Shown here piece by piece: positions 6,780 to 9,884 of a stretch of DNA of 9,884 bases. Below the pieces are notes generated by a model, which saw only the letters and a list, made by a program, of their open reading frames with translations, ran no database searches and was not told the origin of the DNA. Origin of the DNA: an uncultured Ruminococcus sp. Lineage in GTDB: Bacteria; Bacillota; Clostridia; Oscillospirales; Acutalibacteraceae. Positions within the stretch are counted from its first letter, which is position 1; each line of letters begins with the position of its first letter. Both the position numbers and the translations under genes were made by a program. The stretch spans positions 1 to 9,884 of the forward strand of contig CADBRK010000132.1 in the NCBI GenBank assembly GCA_902797065.1, given 5' to 3'.

Positions 6780-7619
6780 TCAGATAACGCCCTCACCGAG
6801 TCCCTCTTTGATGAGTCTGCTTGCTTTGAGCATTTCTCTGAGTTTATCGGGATCGTTTTCGTCTATTGCGTCTCTCATCATAGAAAGATTGTCTATGAGA
6901 ATATTTATCTCGGTTATCAGCGGCTTTTTGTTCGACAAAAACAAGTCTGTCCAGAGCGTTTCGTTTATATTGGCAACTCTCGATACGTCACGGTAGCTGC
7001 CTGCGGAAAATCCGACATGCTTCGGGCAGCACGGCGACAAAACATACGAGCATGCGAGCACGTGCGGTATCTGAGAGGTAAACGCTATCATTCTGTCATG
7101 CTCCTCGGCAGTGGTAACGCATGTCATGCCGAATTTTAGCTCCATCGCAATTTTCTTGATCGTTTCTACCGAGCTTTCGGACGCGCCGCACGGAACTATG
7201 ATATAGCTTGCGCCCTCAAAAAGCTCCGCCTCCGCCGCTGCATAAGTAAACTGCTCCTTGCCCGCCATCGGGTGAGAACCGATAAATTCCAGCCCGTAGC
7301 GGCGGCATATATCGGGCAAAAGGCTGCATATCTCTGTTTTTATTCCGCAAACGTCTGTGACAATACACCCTTTTTTGAAGCACTCTCCGTTCTCCTCGAC
7401 ATATTTTGCTATGTGATGCGGATATGTACACATAAACACCACGTCGGCATCTTTTAAGTCCTCTTTTGACGCGATCTTGTGTATAGCTCCGTCTGCAAGC
7501 GCTTTCTGCGCCGTTTCGGGAGTTCTGTTTATACCCATAACGGTATGATCCGTATATTTTGTAAAAGCCTTGGCAAGCGAACCGCCTATCACGCCAAGTC
7601 CTACTATCGCTATATTCAT
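6780..7619 (-). CDS. tyrA: Prephenate/arogenate dehydrogenase family protein
   Basis: TyrA oxidatively decarboxylates prephenate (or arogenate) on the way to tyrosine. From the ATG at 7619 the product has 279 residues: an N-terminal Rossmann domain with GLGVIGGS (7-14) and a helical C-terminal domain. Motifs include IGSHPMAGKEQF (113-124), EEHDRMIAFTSQIPHVLA (172-189, with conserved H186) and the AGSYRDVSRVA stretch (206-216). The frame is open to 7727, but a GAGG seven bases before 7619 and the Rossmann start at residue 3 fix this start. There is no fused chorismate mutase and no C-terminal ACT domain, so inhibition by tyrosine through ACT is not expected. At the end of the second beta strand the sequence reads GINRTPET, where an Asp would signal NAD. 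Substrate preference cannot be told from sequence. Confidence 0.95.
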   Translation of the reverse strand: MNIAIVGLGVIGGSLAKAFTKYTDHTVMGINRTPETAQKALADGAIHKIASKEDLKDADVVFMCTYPHHIAKYVEENGECFKKGCIVTDVCGIKTEICSLLPDICRRYGLEFIGSHPMAGKEQFTYAAAEAELFEGASYIIVPCGASESSVETIKKIAMELKFGMTCVTTAEEHDRMIAFTSQIPHVLACSYVLSPCCPKHVGFSAGSYRDVSRVANINETLWTDLFLSNKKPLITEINILIDNLSMMRDAIDENDPDKLREMLKASRLIKEGLGEGVI

Positions 7620-7626
7620 TTTCTTT

Positions 7627-7630
7627 CCTC
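7627..7630 (-). promoter_or_regulatory. tyrA SD that sets the start
   Basis: The minus strand reads GAGG, seven bases (AAAGAAA), then ATG at 7619. It lies four bases after the stop of the upstream membrane-protein gene. This favours the short tyrA product over the 36-residue extension that overlaps that gene. Confidence 0.75.
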
Positions 7631-7633
7631 GCT

Positions 7634-9073
7634 TTATTTTTGCCTGTAATAGAATGCTATCGCCGTATATACAAATGTAGAAAGCATACAGAATATCAAT
7701 GTGCATTTCGGCAGTACGGCACAACATTTTGTGAAGAATTTACTCTTCAGATCGTCTCTGTCCGCAAGCATGCCGCATACCGCCGCCGTTGTAAATATCA
7801 GCGGGATACAATACCTCATGTTCTCTGTGCATACATGCGGAAAGTTCATACAGAAAATAATATAATTACCGAATATAACCGCCGAAATAAACGTTATCAG
7901 CAGCTTATATTCAAGCTTTACTTTTTTGTTTTTTATCCACAGCATTACAAGTGCGATGACCGCTGTAATGCTAATTACTATATTGCAGAAAAACAACGCC
8001 GTACAGAACGACTGCAGCGTTATACTCTTCCTGAAAAATGTGCTCTCGTCAAACATGGCGTTCTTGAACAATGCTATTATCGGGTTGTACTCGTTATATA
8101 CACGCCCGACATCAAGCCACTGCGTAAACGGTGACGACAGCTGATGAAGGCTGAAATCCGTTAATCTTTTTAACGGCGGTATGTCTATGTATTGACTCGC
8201 CCTCTCCGAAAGATGCGGGATAAAATTCATAGGCACATCGAATTTCAGATAATTCCTCACAGGCCAGAACAGCCCGATCGGAATACATATCGCGCCAAAA
8301 ACAGCAAACTGAGATACCAACTTTTTCCACTCGGATATTTTCTTGATGAATACCGTCAGGAACACCGCCGCAACAGCAGGCGCAAGCAGCCCTACGGTAA
8401 GCTTTGTCATCATGCCGAAACCTATCGAGAACGCAAGAAGAATTATACTCAGCCACTTTCTGTCCTGCGCCCACTTTATCGCAAGATATACGGAGATCAT
8501 TCCGAAAAGGCTCGACAGCATATCGTTGTTTATACTTCCCGACATAATGATAAGCGTCGGGTGAAACGTGACGAACGCCGTACCTATCACTATTCCCCGT
8601 GATTTAAGCCCAAGCCTTTTCAGCGATGTATACGCAAATATGCAATACAGCGACGAGTACCCGAGCGTCAGCGCCTGCAGCGTCTCGGCACCCGCGTTGA
8701 TAATATCGACTTTCAGCAGTTCCATCAGCTTCAGCCATAATGCGCATATAATATGATGCAGCGGCGGATGATAAAACTGATCGACTGTTCTTGGGTCAAA
8801 ACCGGGCAGCTTATGATATTTTAGCAAATATAAAATATATTGGCTGTGGCCGCCTCTGTTTTCAAAGAACGTTCCTGCATCATGCTGGCGCACCGTTACT
8901 TTCGTATAGTAAATATACAGAGTCCTGAGGAAAATACCCGTCAGAATGATAAGCGCGCATATTTTATCGGAATCAAGCTTGTTTTGTTTTTTCAAGATGA
9001 TCCCGACGGCAAGAGGCACGAACAAAAGCACAGTCAGCACTATTCTCATAACAAGGTCTGCCGTTCCTGTCAT
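7634..9073 (-). CDS. Polytopic membrane protein, GT-C (GT39/ArnT-like) glycosyltransferase family
   Basis: This 479-residue protein has about 11-12 hydrophobic segments, the first at residues 8-27 and the last at about 456-476, so it sits in the cytoplasmic membrane. Features fit GT-C enzymes, which transfer sugars from polyprenyl-phosphate donors on the outer face. These include an acidic site in the first large loop (QHDAGTF, 63-69, D65), YHPPLHH (101-107), SGSINNDMLSSLF (178-190), GMMTKLT (220-226), PVRNYL (271-276) and TENMRYCIPL (416-425). The acceptor and sugar are unknown. It starts one base after the aroK stop (TGATATG) and uses an SD, GGAGGT, formed by the last two codons of aroK; tyrA follows after 14 bases. 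It is thus embedded in the aro operon, although nothing ties it to that pathway. A membrane protein of unknown role that only resembles GT-C remains possible. Confidence 0.8.
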   Translation of the reverse strand: MTGTADLVMRIVLTVLLFVPLAVGIILKKQNKLDSDKICALIILTGIFLRTLYIYYTKVTVRQHDAGTFFENRGGHSQYILYLLKYHKLPGFDPRTVDQFYHPPLHHIICALWLKLMELLKVDIINAGAETLQALTLGYSSLYCIFAYTSLKRLGLKSRGIVIGTAFVTFHPTLIIMSGSINNDMLSSLFGMISVYLAIKWAQDRKWLSIILLAFSIGFGMMTKLTVGLLAPAVAAVFLTVFIKKISEWKKLVSQFAVFGAICIPIGLFWPVRNYLKFDVPMNFIPHLSERASQYIDIPPLKRLTDFSLHQLSSPFTQWLDVGRVYNEYNPIIALFKNAMFDESTFFRKSITLQSFCTALFFCNIVISITAVIALVMLWIKNKKVKLEYKLLITFISAVIFGNYIIFCMNFPHVCTENMRYCIPLIFTTAAVCGMLADRDDLKSKFFTKCCAVLPKCTLIFCMLSTFVYTAIAFYYRQK

Positions 9074-9074
9074 A

Positions 9075-9581
9075 TCAACCTCCGCAAAAAATATCCTCTA
9101 TCATCGTACAAACAGCTTCGGGCTGCTGTTCGGCGTCAATTATATGATCCGCCGCACGCTTATAAAGCGGCATACGCTTTGTCATAAGTTCGTGTACGGC
9201 TGCTTCTTTATCTTCTCTTTGCAGCAGCGGACGTGTACGATCGCCGCCGAGCCTTCGCAGAACTGTCCCCTCGGATACATTCAGCAAAAATATAATACCG
9301 CCGTCACGCATTGCGGAAACATTCTCGGGTTTCAGGAGAGTTCCCCCTCCCGTTGAGATGATATATCCCTCAAGCTTTGACAGTTCACGGCAGACATCTG
9401 TCTCGGTCTGCCTGAAAAATGCTTCTCCCCGTTCGGCGAATATCTGAGGTATCTCCATATCAAGCTTGCTTTCGATGTATTTGTCCGTATCTATCAGCGG
9501 CATTGAAAGCCGCTCCGACAAAAGCGCACCTATCGTACTCTTGCCGCTGCCCATAAAGCCGCAAAGCACTATGTTTTTCAC
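9075..9581 (-). CDS. aroK: Shikimate kinase
   Basis: AroK phosphorylates shikimate at the 3-hydroxyl using ATP, producing the substrate of AroA two genes later. From GTG at 9581 the product has 168 residues, normal for the family. It shows the P-loop GFMGSGKS (8-15), the shikimate-binding DTDKYIE (D31, D33), FAERGEAFFRQTE (48-60, with R57), STGGGTLL (76-83), the lid segment GGDRTRPLL (112-120, with R115 and R117) and RMPLYKRAA (136-144). I chose the GTG over the TTG at 9596 because AGAGG lies seven bases before it and the P-loop then begins at the usual distance from the N-terminus. Its final codons, for Gly-Gly, double as the SD of the next gene. It begins 21 bases after the PHP gene. Confidence 0.96.
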   Translation of the reverse strand: MKNIVLCGFMGSGKSTIGALLSERLSMPLIDTDKYIESKLDMEIPQIFAERGEAFFRQTETDVCRELSKLEGYIISTGGGTLLKPENVSAMRDGGIIFLLNVSEGTVLRRLGGDRTRPLLQREDKEAAVHELMTKRMPLYKRAADHIIDAEQQPEAVCTMIEDIFCGG

Positions 9582-9588
9582 ACGATCA

Positions 9589-9593
9589 CCTCT
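9589..9593 (-). promoter_or_regulatory. aroK SD supporting the GTG start
   Basis: The minus strand reads AGAGG, then TGATCGT, then GTG at 9581. An alternative TTG at 9596 would lie upstream of this SD and add five residues without a ribosome-binding site of its own. Confidence 0.7.
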
Positions 9594-9602
9594 CAAATAA
9601 GA

Positions 9603-9884
9603 TCAGGCTAAGCTCCATAATTCCGGAAATCCGCATTCCTTGGCAAGCTCTGCCATTTCGTCGAGCTTATAATTCACCGTCGTTACGTCGTGGCTGTCGC
9701 TTGACACGCACACTTTACCGCCGTGTTCAGCGATATATTTCAGAATATCGGTTTTCGGGTACGGGCAACTTGTGTACCCTCTCGACATAGCGCCTGTGTT
9801 TATCTCGAACACAACGCCGCAGGGAATAAGCATATCGACGGCATTTTTCCATGCAGACACATAACGGTGATGACCGTCGTCAAA
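9603..9884 (-). CDS. PHP-domain phosphoesterase, histidinol-phosphatase-like, 5' end missing
   Basis: Only the last 93 codons are in the window; the gene begins beyond the right edge. The fragment matches the C-terminal part of PHP-family histidinol-phosphatases (HisJ/HisK type), metal-dependent enzymes that dephosphorylate histidinol phosphate in histidine synthesis. The supporting stretches are VVFEINTGAMSRG (24-36 of the fragment), the YPKTDIL turn (42-48), and KVCVSSDSH (57-65), whose Asp63 and His65 correspond to metal ligands near the end of the PHP fold. It lies 21 bases before aroK, on the same strand, so it may be the preceding gene of the operon. PHP proteins act on several phosphoesters, so the exact substrate is not certain. 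Confidence 0.82.
   Translation of the reverse strand, partial: FDDGHHRYVSAWKNAVDMLIPCGVVFEINTGAMSRGYTSCPYPKTDILKYIAEHGGKVCVSSDSHDVTTVNYKLDEMAELAKECGFPELWSLA

Noticed and set aside
7620..7727. Extended N-terminus of TyrA starting at 7727.
   Set aside because: It overlaps the upstream membrane gene, adds a hydrophobic stretch before the Rossmann fold and bypasses the SD at 7627-7630.
8112..8474. A 120-codon minus-strand frame inside the membrane glycosyltransferase-like gene.
   Set aside because: It is an out-of-frame reading of a well-supported gene with no SD or domain.
1..9884. Search for a defence system, mobile element, CRISPR array, tRNA or rRNA.
   Set aside because: No spaced direct repeats, terminal inverted repeats, transposase or nuclease cassettes, or RNA gene signatures were seen. 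The window is almost fully occupied by housekeeping genes.

Overview
The window is a compact bacterial chromosome segment. Every gene I can support lies on the minus strand, so transcription runs from high to low coordinates. GC is moderate (mid-to-high 40s % by eye). Most start codons have strong GGAGG-type Shine-Dalgarno (SD) sequences. The content is low-GC Gram-positive: MutS2, a YqzL-like/RecO pair, a fused chorismate mutase-prephenate dehydratase, and an EPSP synthase with an SGSTVRF motif. I infer an anaerobic Clostridia member, most likely Ruminococcus/Oscillospiraceae-like. That placement is inference; no rRNA or marker was compared.

From right to left, in transcription order, the window opens inside a PHP-family (histidinol-phosphatase-like) gene whose 5' end is missing. 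An aromatic amino-acid block follows: aroK (shikimate kinase), a polytopic membrane glycosyltransferase-like gene, tyrA (prephenate/arogenate dehydrogenase), aroA (EPSP synthase), aroC (chorismate synthase) and pheA (bifunctional P-protein). Gaps between these genes are 1 to 27 bases, so this looks like one operon. It covers shikimate to chorismate (AroK, AroA, AroC) and then both branches from prephenate, toward phenylalanine (PheA) and tyrosine (TyrA). DAHP synthase, AroB, AroD and AroE are not in view. The membrane gene between aroK and tyrA has no known role in this pathway.

A 100-base gap (3171-3270) follows pheA and is the largest non-coding stretch. It contains a perfect 11-bp tandem repeat with two -35-like boxes. 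It also contains an inverted repeat that would pair the SD of the next gene with an upstream CCTCC. No intrinsic terminator is visible there. Beyond it lies a DNA-repair group: a small YqzL-like gene, recO, and mutS2, which runs off the left edge inside its Smr domain. The YqzL-like frame overlaps the start of recO by 86 bases, and the recO stop codon lies at the SD of mutS2.

Most of this is ordinary housekeeping content. The points that merit a second look are the SD-sequestering hairpin with the tandem repeat, the long YqzL-like/recO overlap, the GT-C-like membrane gene inside the aro operon, and active-site variants in AroA, TyrA and PheA. I saw no mobile element, CRISPR array, RNA gene or clear novel multi-gene system.
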